Shown piece after piece: positions 1 through 5,130 of a stretch of 5,130 nucleotides of DNA; the stretch's first letter is position 1; every line of letters starts with the position of its first letter. The position numbers were made by a program, and so were the translations under genes. This DNA is from an uncultured Oscillospiraceae bacterium (GTDB lineage Bacteria > Bacillota > Clostridia > Oscillospirales > Acutalibacteraceae). The stretch covers positions 1-5,130 of the forward strand of contig URRK01000131.1 of NCBI GenBank assembly GCA_900550315.1. Reading direction: 5' to 3'. A model generated the notes under the pieces. It saw only the letters and a program-made list of their open reading frames with translations, did not search any database and was not told where the DNA came from.

Positions 1-2
1 CC

Positions 3-380
3 CGCCGCCAATTTAACGAAATGTACCGCGGTAAGCCGGCCGGCGGGTTAGAGTTTAACCGGCCAAAAGCGCCCGAACCGGCCGGCCGGCAGCAAGCCTT
101 GCCGGTGCCACCGCTTTTTGCGCCGCAAAAGGGGCAACCTGGCCCTAAAGGCAAGGCAGAACCGCCCGCAAAGCCCCAGCCGGAGCAGGGGGGCAGCCCG
201 GCCCCAAAGCCCGAACCCCCAAAGCCGCAAAACAAGGGCTTTGACCTTTTAAAAATGCTGAATTTTAACAAAATTGAGATGGATAACGACCGGTTGCTGC
301 TGCTCATGCTTTGTTTGCTGCTGGCCAACGAAAAGGCCGATGAAAAGCTGCTGCTGGCGTTGGTTTACATAATGCTTTAA
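3..380 (+). CDS. Pro/Lys/Gln-rich small protein with Leu-rich C-terminal helices (5' end outside window)
   Basis: I do not recognise this gene and assign no function. The frame is open from the first complete codon at position 3. The first ATG (21) has no Shine-Dalgarno sequence, while the other genes here have strong ones, so the true start is probably upstream and the ATG internal. Counting from that ATG (119 residues), residues 12-70 are a low-complexity, probably disordered region rich in Pro, Lys, Gln, Gly and Ala. Residues 83-119 are an acidic/leucine-rich tail that looks like two amphipathic or membrane-associating helices joined by NEKAD. The two halves resemble each other (residues 90-101 and 108-119, each an acidic residue, a basic residue, then a Leu run). 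No signal peptide is visible. An intrinsic terminator follows directly, supporting a real gene on this strand. It could be a coat-, envelope- or scaffold-type protein, but that is a guess. The ORF is convergent with the GH2 gene. Confidence 0.6.
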   Translation, partial: RRQFNEMYRGKPAGGLEFNRPKAPEPAGRQQALPVPPLFAPQKGQPGPKGKAEPPAKPQPEQGGSPAPKPEPPKPQNKGFDLLKMLNFNKIEMDNDRLLLLMLCLLLANEKADEKLLLALVYIML

Positions 381-381
381 A

Positions 382-418
382 CGCCAGCGCGCCCTTACGG
401 TTAAAGCTGGCGCTTTTT
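382..418 (+). terminator. Intrinsic terminator of the Leu-rich small protein gene
   Basis: A 7-bp perfect stem (CGCCAGC at 382-388 with GCTGGCG at 406-412) encloses a 17-nt loop and is followed by CTTTTT. It begins one base after the stop codon at 378-380, as expected for a factor-independent terminator on the + strand. On the opposite strand the hairpin is followed by only three T residues, so termination there should be weaker. Confidence 0.75.
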
Positions 419-460
419 GCGTAACAACCAAAAATCCGAGCGCTTAATGAACCTATTATT

Positions 461-489
461 ATGTTACCTTTCTTTTCCTGTTTTGTCAA
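461..489 (-). promoter_or_regulatory. Promoter-like site firing leftward from the convergent intergenic region
   Basis: On the minus strand there is a perfect -35 hexamer TTGACA (484-489), a 17-bp spacer and a TAACAT -10 (461-466, four of six consensus bases). It points away from the GH2 gene and toward the 3' end of the small + strand gene. No convincing minus-strand reading frame follows it in the window, so if active it would make an antisense RNA or serve something left of the window. It could also be a chance match in AT-rich DNA. Confidence 0.35.
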
Positions 490-490
490 G

Positions 491-522
491 AAAAACGCAC
501 CCGAAAAAACTGACGGGTGCGT
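491..522 (-). terminator. Intrinsic terminator of the GH2 glycosidase gene
   Basis: Read on the minus strand, a 9-bp stem (514-522 pairing with 495-503, core ACGCACCC/GGGTGCGT) with a 10-nt loop is followed by a U-tract (the A run at 491-495 on the + strand). It lies 15 bases beyond the TAG stop of the GH2 gene (538-540). The stem, loop and U-tract are those of a strong factor-independent terminator. Confidence 0.85.
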
Positions 523-537
523 CTTGGTTTACCTAAA

Positions 538-2862
538 CTATTTTACTTCTATTACCGTAAAGCCGCAATGTTCACTTTCGGCGTAAAGCTTTAATGGAGC
601 CAATTCCTTTAAAACCTTTACCGCTACGGTAATTTTTCCGGCTCGCATTTTTCTTACCGGGCAAGCCGGCGGGGTGTGATCGCAAACATCTGAGCCGGTG
701 GCAAGCACCCGACCGTTTTCGTTGCAAAAAAAGCGCACAGTTTCGGCAGCATTTTCAACCACACAGCCGTTCTTATCTAAACATTTCAGGGTAAAAAGCA
801 GTACATTTTCAACCGTTGGCGGGTCCAGGTTCATTCGGGTCAGGCGCAGGGTTTCGGGTTGCCCGGTTGTTTTTACAAAGGCCTGCACCGTAGTGCTGCC
901 GTTTTGGGCTTTGCAAAGCAACTCGCCGGGCTCATACGCAACCTGCCAGCTAAGCACCCCGTACCGTTCGGCCTGTTTTTTGCCTAAAGATCTGCCGTTT
1001 AAAAACAGTTCTGCCGTTTGGCAATTGGTGTAAACCGCTACGCAAATGGGTTGGCCGTTTAAACCTTTGAAATTCCAATGGTTCGGCAAAATGTGAACGG
1101 CAGGCTCGTTGGTCCAATTAATTTTGTTTTGAAAAAAGCTGTCCTTTTTTTGCAAATAAAAATCAATGGCGCCCGACTGCGAGCAAAGCCTTGGCCATTG
1201 GCTTTCTCCACGGTGTTCAAAGGCCGACCACTGGTAGCCGCCCATTATATACGGTTCACTGTTCAGGTGCTTTTCGGTTTCGGCACGGGTAATAAACCAA
1301 CCGGCCAACACGGTTTTGTCGTAGGCGGTAACATAACCGTTTTCGTTAGAGGTTTCGGCGTACCAACCGCGGGTTTGGCCGCAGGCGCAGCACTCGGAGG
1401 CAAAAATTGCTTTATTCGGGTATTTTTGGTGAATTTCGTTGTATAACGGAAGGTTGTAGTTTATTCCCAAAATATCATTATCGTCATACACGGTAGATTG
1501 GTTGGGCGAATTAGAAACGGCGGTTGTAACGGGCCGGGTGGAATCTAAGGTTTTTACAAAGGCCTGCATAGATTTGTTAATTCTTTGGCCCACTTTGGTA
1601 ATGTGGTGGTACTCCTCGTTTCCAACCGACCAAAAAAACACACTCGGACGGTTTCGGTCCCGCTTAATCAGCATTTCAAGTTGGCTCAAGGCCTCCGGGG
1701 TATCTAAAAACCAGCGTGTTTCATCCATTACAATAAAGCCCTGTTCGTCTAAAGCGTCCATAAACGCGGCGGGGTAAGCGTAATGGCTGGTTCTAAACCC
1801 ATTTGCGCCCATTTCTTTCATTAGCTGTACCTTGTACCGGTGAATATTATCCGGCACGGCTAAACCAAACAAGCCTTGGTCTTGGTGGCCGCAAAGGCCG
1901 TTAATTTTATAGTGCCGCCCGTTAATGAACAGCCCCTTTTGCGGGTCACAAACAAAGGTGCGAAAGCCAATACGTGTGGTGTTTTCATCAATTTCGGCAC
2001 CGTTTTTAAAAACGGTTGTTTTAACGGTGTATAGGTTTGGTTTTTCGGGCCGCCAAAGCTTTGGGTTTTGCACGGCGCAACCGTAGCAAACCGTTTGCCC
2101 GGCGCGGGGCGGAATAACGGCGGTGGCTTTGGCGCTGGCAACAATAGTTTTATTGGCAGCCAACAGCTCGCTAATTACCGTTACCTTTACCGTTTCGTAG
2201 GTTTTGTTTTGCAGGTCGGTTTCTAAATCCAGTTTCCAGTTATTTTGCTGCAGCAGAGCGGGCTTGGCGTATACGCCCCAAAGATTAATGTAAACCGGGG
2301 CGGTAATGTTCAGCCAAACATTACGGTAAATGCCGCCGCCCTGGTACCACCAGCCTTCAAAATCGTTTAAGGTGGTATAAACGGCCAAAACATTTTCCCT
2401 TTCAAAATACAAATAATTGGTTAAATCAACCTCAAAAGAATTATACGCGCTAAAATTGCGGTACAATCTGCAGCCGTTCAAATAAATCACACATTCGGTA
2501 GAAACCCCCTCAAACAGCAGGGTAACGCGTTTGTGCTCCCATTCCGGCTGGGCGGTAAAATGCTTGCGGTACCAGGCGTTCTCTTTTTTTAAATAGCCTA
2601 AGGCTTGGTTTTCGGTTGGGCAGGGGGCGTTTAAAACGGTGTAGTCGTGCGGCAGCTCTACCTTTTCCCAATTGTGACGCGGCATTTCGCCCCCTGTGTG
2701 AAAAACTCCGGGCTGGTCGGGGTAGTTGTAAGCTGCCGGGCCAACCAATTCGTGTTCGGTTTTGGCGCCGGTGTAGGCGTGACCCTTGCTAATAACGCGC
2801 ACCGGTGGAATATCTCCTTTATGAAAGTACCAATTTTGGTTAAAAAGTAAAGTTTTGCGCAT
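538..2862 (-). CDS. Glycoside hydrolase family 2 beta-glycosidase (beta-galactosidase-like, DUF4982 type)
   Basis: A complete 774-residue GH2 enzyme that should hydrolyse terminal beta-linked sugars with retention of configuration. Galactosidase is the commonest activity in this subfamily, but the substrate cannot be fixed from sequence. Visible architecture: N-terminal jelly-roll sugar-binding domain (about 5-188, with the GH2 stretch GWWYQGGGIYRNVWL at 170-184), Ig-like domain (about 189-302), TIM barrel (about 304-595), DUF4982-like domain (about 600-665, with ELFLNGRSLG) and a C-terminal Ig-like domain. By family pattern the acid/base is E416 in WSVGNEE (411-417) and the nucleophile E490 in FASE (487-490). 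RTSH (357-360) and W545 are also in place. No signal peptide or membrane segment is seen, so it is probably cytoplasmic and acts on imported oligosaccharides. The start is set by the AGGGGG SD seven bases before ATG. No transporter or regulator adjoins it. It has its own terminator and a possible promoter. Residue 382 is Thr where many relatives have Asn (DENR). Confidence 0.93.
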   Translation of the reverse strand: MRKTLLFNQNWYFHKGDIPPVRVISKGHAYTGAKTEHELVGPAAYNYPDQPGVFHTGGEMPRHNWEKVELPHDYTVLNAPCPTENQALGYLKKENAWYRKHFTAQPEWEHKRVTLLFEGVSTECVIYLNGCRLYRNFSAYNSFEVDLTNYLYFERENVLAVYTTLNDFEGWWYQGGGIYRNVWLNITAPVYINLWGVYAKPALLQQNNWKLDLETDLQNKTYETVKVTVISELLAANKTIVASAKATAVIPPRAGQTVCYGCAVQNPKLWRPEKPNLYTVKTTVFKNGAEIDENTTRIGFRTFVCDPQKGLFINGRHYKINGLCGHQDQGLFGLAVPDNIHRYKVQLMKEMGANGFRTSHYAYPAAFMDALDEQGFIVMDETRWFLDTPEALSQLEMLIKRDRNRPSVFFWSVGNEEYHHITKVGQRINKSMQAFVKTLDSTRPVTTAVSNSPNQSTVYDDNDILGINYNLPLYNEIHQKYPNKAIFASECCACGQTRGWYAETSNENGYVTAYDKTVLAGWFITRAETEKHLNSEPYIMGGYQWSAFEHRGESQWPRLCSQSGAIDFYLQKKDSFFQNKINWTNEPAVHILPNHWNFKGLNGQPICVAVYTNCQTAELFLNGRSLGKKQAERYGVLSWQVAYEPGELLCKAQNGSTTVQAFVKTTGQPETLRLTRMNLDPPTVENVLLFTLKCLDKNGCVVENAAETVRFFCNENGRVLATGSDVCDHTPPACPVRKMRAGKITVAVKVLKELAPLKLYAESEHCGFTVIEVK

Positions 2863-2869
2863 AAAAAAT

Positions 2870-2875
2870 CCCCCT
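2870..2875 (-). promoter_or_regulatory. Ribosome binding site of the GH2 gene
   Basis: AGGGGG on the minus strand, seven bases (ATTTTTT) before the ATG at 2860-2862. It fixes the start. It pairs with the 16S tail if the central G forms a G-U wobble in place of the A of AGGAGG. Confidence 0.8.
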
Positions 2876-2890
2876 AACTATTTTTAGTAC

Positions 2891-2919
2891 AGTTTAACAT
2901 ACATATTTTTTAAACACAA
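2891..2919 (-). promoter_or_regulatory. Candidate promoter of the GH2 gene
   Basis: On the minus strand, TTGTGT (2914-2919, four of six matches to TTGACA) is followed by a 17-bp spacer and TAAACT (2891-2896, four of six matches to TATAAT). A TG one base upstream of the -10 resembles an extended -10. It ends about 28 bases before the start codon, leaving room for a short leader with the SD. The -35 overlaps one arm of an inverted repeat (2901-2915). The assignment rests on spacing and motif match only. Confidence 0.4.
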
Positions 2920-2983
2920 GGGCTTAATTGGTATAATATATGTAAAAAATCGATTTTTTCTTGACAAGGTTTAAAAAATGTGT
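2901..2983. repeat. Imperfect inverted repeat pair flanking a 16-bp palindrome
   Basis: The 15-base arms at 2901-2915 and 2969-2983 are reverse complements at 14 of 15 positions (GTTTAAAAAAT-R-TGT type). Between them lies a perfect palindrome, AAAAAATCGATTTTTT (2944-2959). The left arm lies within the candidate GH2 promoter and the right arm reaches the last base of the ACT gene's stop codon. The set could be operator sites for a repressor of the GH2 gene, or the palindrome could act as a weak terminator. The AT-rich composition makes chance matches easier. Confidence 0.4.
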
Positions 2984-3342
2984 TACGCTGAAAACGGTAA
3001 AAATTTTAAGGCTTTACCGGTTTCGTGCGCCACGCAGGCGTAAACATAGCGAATTTCAACATTTGCGGCTGTTAAAACCTCTAACGCGGCCGAAAAGCCA
3101 CCCGGTACATCCTCAATAGCAACGGCCAGCACCGGGGTGATTTTAACAATAACGCCCGATTGGTTTAACGCCTGCTTGGCCTTTTGCGGGTTGCTTACAA
3201 TTAAGCGTAAAACGCCGTATTCCTCGTTTTCGGCTAACGAAAGGGCGCTAATATCAATGCCGTTTTGCGCCAGCGTTTTAGTAACGGCGGCTAAGCGGCC
3301 CTTTTTGTTTTCAACAAAAACCGAAACCTGTTCCACAATCAT
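2983..3342 (-). CDS. ACT domain-containing protein, apparently C-terminally shortened
   Basis: A 119-residue protein of the tandem-ACT family that often accompanies PaaK-type ligases in Clostridia and archaea. ACT domains bind amino acids or similar small ligands, so a sensing or allosteric role in aryl-acid metabolism is likely. The first ACT domain is complete (about 1-68: VSVFVENKKGRLA, then the helix and GVLRLIVSNPQKA). The second begins near 71 (VLAVAIEDVPGGFSAALEVL) and reaches YVYACVAHETGKA (99-111), then ends in LKFLPFSA. As I recall the family, members run to about 140-145 residues, with a final beta strand and helix that are missing here. Neither shifted frame downstream clearly restores them. 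The start is supported by an AAGGGGG SD seven bases before ATG, overlapping the ligase stop, so translation is probably coupled to the ligase. No clear terminator follows. Confidence 0.88.
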   Translation of the reverse strand: MIVEQVSVFVENKKGRLAAVTKTLAQNGIDISALSLAENEEYGVLRLIVSNPQKAKQALNQSGVIVKITPVLAVAIEDVPGGFSAALEVLTAANVEIRYVYACVAHETGKALKFLPFSA

Positions 3343-3349
3343 GCTAAAA

Positions 3350-3356
3350 CCCCCTT
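3350..3356 (-). promoter_or_regulatory. Ribosome binding site of the ACT gene, overlapping the ligase stop codon
   Basis: AAGGGGG on the minus strand, seven bases before the ATG at 3340-3342. Its first two A residues are the last two of the ligase TAA (3355-3357), so a ribosome terminating on the ligase would sit on the next start site. This indicates translational coupling within one operon. Confidence 0.8.
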
Positions 3357-4659
3357 AAAGCTTGCGTAGGTCTACTACGCGTTTGGCCTTGCCCTCGCTT
3401 CGGGCAATAGATTTTGGATTGACTAAGTGTACCCGAACACCCAGCCCTAAGGCCGAGCGCAGCTCGCCGGTAATGCGTTTTTCAATTTGCGCAATGCTTT
3501 TAATATCGTCGGCAAATAAGTTTTCGCTCATTTCTACATCTAAATCAAAGGTGTCGGTGTTGTTTACCCGGTTAACGGTAATAAGGTAGTTCGGGGTAAT
3601 TTCGCCGTTGTTAACCCGCAGCAGAACCTCCTCAATTTGCGAGGGGAACACATTCACGCCGCGAATAATTAACATGTCGTCGCTGCGGCCGCTGGGCTTT
3701 TGCATACGCAAATGGGTGCGTCCGCAACGGCAGGGCTCGTAATTTAAGGCACAAATATCCCGCGTGCGGTAACGAATAACAGGAAAACCCTGTTTATCCA
3801 GCGTGGTAAAAACCAGTTCGCCGGTGGCGCCGTGCGGCAGTACCTCGCCCGTTTCGGGGTCAATAATTTCGGCAATAAAATGGTCCTCCCAAACGTGCAT
3901 GCCGCATTGGTATTCGCACTCGCAGGAAACACCCGGGCCCATAATTTCCGAAAGGCCGTAAATGTCGTAGGCCTTAATGCCCAGCTTGCTCTCAATCTCG
4001 CGGCGCATATTTTCGCTCCACGGCTCGGCACCAAAAATGCCAACCTTTAGGCTTAGCTGGTCTTTTACGCCAAGGCGCTCTACCTCCTCGCCCAAGTACA
4101 TGGCGTAAGAGGGGGTGCAGCAAAGGCCGGTGGCTTTAAAATCTATCATGGTTTGAATTTGCAGCGCCGTATTGCCCGAGGACATTGGAATAACCGTTGC
4201 GCCAACCTTTTCAATGCCGCCGTGCAGGCCAAAGCCGCCGGTAAATAAACCGTAACCAAAGGATACCTGAAAAATATCGCCCTTGCCAATGCCAACCGCG
4301 GTAAGCATACGGGCAATGCAATCCGACCAATCTTCTAAGTCTTGCTTGGTGTAGCCTACCACAATGCGCTTGCCGGTGGTTCCGCTGGAGGCATGCAGCC
4401 GCACAATGTTCTCCATAGGCTCAGCAAACAGGCCGTAGGGGTAATAATCCCGCAGATCCTTTTTGTAAGAAAACGGCAGGCGGGGCAGGTCCTCAATGCC
4501 TTTAATATCCTCCGGCTTTAACCCGCGCTCGTCCATCCGGCTGCGAAAACATTCTACCCGCTCGTACATTCGCCGTACCTGCGCCACTAATTTTTGGCTT
4601 TGCAGCTGCTGCAGCTGTTCGCGGCTTAGGGTCTCGGCCTCTTTGTTCCAAAACTTCAA
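3355..4659 (-). CDS. paaK: Phenylacetate-CoA ligase family protein (AMP-forming)
   Basis: A full-length (434-residue) adenylate-forming enzyme of the PaaK family. It should activate an aryl acid, typically phenylacetate or an indole or hydroxyphenyl analogue, to its CoA thioester with ATP giving AMP and PPi, in the cytoplasm. Visible motifs in order: P-loop HASSGTTGK (89-97), YDIYGLSEIMGPG (231-243), YRTRD (297-301), GRSDDMLIIRGVNVFPSQIE (324-343) and C-terminal SEGKAKRV (421-428), whose K424 or K426 would be the adenylation lysine. The N-terminus KFWNKEAETLSREQL matches the family's usual start. Cys246, 248, 252, 310 and 312 may form a structural metal site. The start codon is TTG (4657-4659), with AAGGGGG nine bases upstream, and it overlaps the preceding stop as TTGA. 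The next internal Met is residue 31, too far in. In anaerobes such ligases often sit beside indolepyruvate ferredoxin oxidoreductase genes. None is visible here, and the exact acid is not determined. Confidence 0.93.
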   Translation of the reverse strand: MKFWNKEAETLSREQLQQLQSQKLVAQVRRMYERVECFRSRMDERGLKPEDIKGIEDLPRLPFSYKKDLRDYYPYGLFAEPMENIVRLHASSGTTGKRIVVGYTKQDLEDWSDCIARMLTAVGIGKGDIFQVSFGYGLFTGGFGLHGGIEKVGATVIPMSSGNTALQIQTMIDFKATGLCCTPSYAMYLGEEVERLGVKDQLSLKVGIFGAEPWSENMRREIESKLGIKAYDIYGLSEIMGPGVSCECEYQCGMHVWEDHFIAEIIDPETGEVLPHGATGELVFTTLDKQGFPVIRYRTRDICALNYEPCRCGRTHLRMQKPSGRSDDMLIIRGVNVFPSQIEEVLLRVNNGEITPNYLITVNRVNNTDTFDLDVEMSENLFADDIKSIAQIEKRITGELRSALGLGVRVHLVNPKSIARSEGKAKRVVDLRKL

Positions 4660-5129
4660 CGCTTAGTTCCCCCTTTTACGGTGTTTGCCAGGGTTAAAAT
4701 AACGCCCAATGCTACCGAAAGGGCCGCCGCCATAATTACCTGGTATTCGGCCGGCAGCAAAAAGGTAACCGTGTGGGCCGGAATCCAAAAAAACGGCACG
4801 GTCTTGGCAATGGTAAAGCTGGCAAAGGTGCTCCAATCAATTCCCGTTACAACCGCCTTTAGCCCGGCAGGCTGCTTTTGCGCCCGCAGCGCCAACAGCT
4901 TGTCGGTGCATTTGTGTACCGCCATAAAGGTGGGGCCAAAGGTGGTGTTCATAATAACACTGGTGTAAAGCGCCTTTAAAAAGGCGTTGCTGCCGCCCGG
5001 CAGGGTGCCGCCGGCCATTAAGGCGGCAACCGCGGCGCCGTAAACCTTCATCATAAAAGTAATCCAAACGCCAATAAGCCCCCAAATAATAAAGCGCCAA
5101 AGCAGCTTAACCGGCAGCGTAAAGCTGCC
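4656..5129 (-). CDS. Mpv17/PMP22-like integral membrane protein (5' end outside window)
   Basis: The 3' part (157 codons plus stop) of a small integral membrane protein. The frame stays open to the window edge. An ATG pair at 5049-5054 would remove the first membrane segment, so the start is probably just beyond the window. About four hydrophobic segments are visible: residues 9-40 (LLWRFIIWGLIGVW onward), 46-72 (ending in the GPTFMAVHK region), about 97-122 (WSTFASFTIAKTVPFFWIPAH) and 124-150. The pattern 'GP...H/Y...D' followed by W...F...K..PFFW-P....FLLP.EY.V...A..S.ALG resembles the C-terminal half of the Mpv17/PMP22 family (QFVNF..VP..yRV...N...L.WN.YLS). These proteins are poorly understood; eukaryotic members form channels in organelle membranes. 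The bacterial role is unknown. Its overlap with the ligase suggests a shared function, perhaps passage of an organic acid, which is inference. It could instead be an uncharacterised four-helix family. Confidence 0.6.
   Translation of the reverse strand, partial: GSFTLPVKLLWRFIIWGLIGVWITFMMKVYGAAVAALMAGGTLPGGSNAFLKALYTSVIMNTTFGPTFMAVHKCTDKLLALRAQKQPAGLKAVVTGIDWSTFASFTIAKTVPFFWIPAHTVTFLLPAEYQVIMAAALSVALGVILTLANTVKGGTKR
4657..4675 (-). promoter_or_regulatory. SD plus TTG start of the ligase, overlapping the upstream stop (TTGA)
   Basis: On the minus strand, AAGGGGG (4669-4675) precedes TTG (4657-4659) by nine bases. The TGA stop of the upstream membrane protein occupies 4656-4658, so start and stop share two bases. 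The SD lies inside the last codons of the upstream gene. This layout fits stop-start coupling, which would tie ligase output to translation of the membrane protein, with the weak TTG further limiting it. Confidence 0.75.
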
Positions 5130-5130
5130 T

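Noticed and set aside
36..95. GC-rich GGCCGG runs near the left edge as a structured RNA or repeat element
   Set aside because: They fall in the Pro/Ala/Gly coding region and are explained by repeated CCG/GCC/GGC codons; no extended perfect stem was found.
249..489. Minus-strand frames opposite the Leu-rich small protein (249-431, 304-489)
   Set aside because: Composition looks like a reversed Leu-rich gene, the longer one needs a TTG start, and the + strand frame has a matching terminator. The promoter-like site at 461-489 is kept as a separate finding.
698..1446. Open frames on the + strand opposite the GH2 gene (698-1033, 1078-1446)
   Set aside because: They lie wholly antisense to a well-supported GH2 coding sequence, show no recognisable domain and have no SD that I could see, so they are shadows.
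2944..2959. Palindrome as the intrinsic terminator of the ligase/ACT operon
   Set aside because: The stem would be six A-U pairs with a 4-nt loop, too weak for a normal terminator compared with the GC-rich ones at 382-418 and 491-522.
4837..5100. Alternative minus-strand frame overlapping the membrane protein
   Set aside because: It is Arg/Gly/Cys-rich with no family pattern, whereas the other frame has clear membrane segments and ends exactly at the ligase start.

Overview
The window looks like a chromosomal stretch from an anaerobic, gut-type member of the Bacillota (class Clostridia, perhaps an Oscillospirales relative). This is inferred from three things: the gene families (a PaaK-type aryl-acid CoA ligase with an ACT-domain partner, and a GH2 glycosidase with a DUF4982-type domain), strong purine-rich Shine-Dalgarno sites, and intrinsic terminators with U-tracts. 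The taxonomic call is tentative because no marker gene is present.

Layout, left to right. (1) Positions 3-380, + strand: the 3' part of a small Pro/Lys/Gln-rich protein ending in a Leu-rich helical pair, followed by an intrinsic terminator (382-418). (2) Positions 381-537: a short convergent intergenic region with two back-to-back terminators and one promoter-like site on the minus strand. (3) Positions 538-2862, - strand: a complete 774-residue GH2 beta-glycosidase with its own SD, a plausible promoter and a terminator, so apparently monocistronic. (4) Positions 2863-2982: AT-rich spacer with a candidate promoter, a 16-bp palindrome and a pair of inverted repeats. (5) Positions 2983-5130, - strand: a tight operon in the order Mpv17/PMP22-like membrane protein (5' end outside the window), PaaK-family phenylacetate-CoA ligase (TTG start overlapping the preceding stop as TTGA), and an ACT-domain protein (12-bp gap, SD overlapping the ligase stop).

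The ligase and ACT protein are a recognised pairing in Clostridia and archaea. The ligase activates aryl acids such as phenylacetate to CoA thioesters, and the ACT protein probably senses an amino acid or related ligand. The membrane protein is translationally coupled to the ligase, but its role is unknown. The GH2 enzyme is an independent cytoplasmic carbohydrate-degradation gene.

No mobile element, CRISPR array, RNA gene or clearly new defence or biosynthetic system is visible. The points most worth following are the ACT protein, which seems to lose the end of its second ACT domain right at the AT-rich junction; the coupled membrane protein and ligase pair; the unrecognised Leu-rich small protein; and the uniform GGGGG-type ribosome binding sites.
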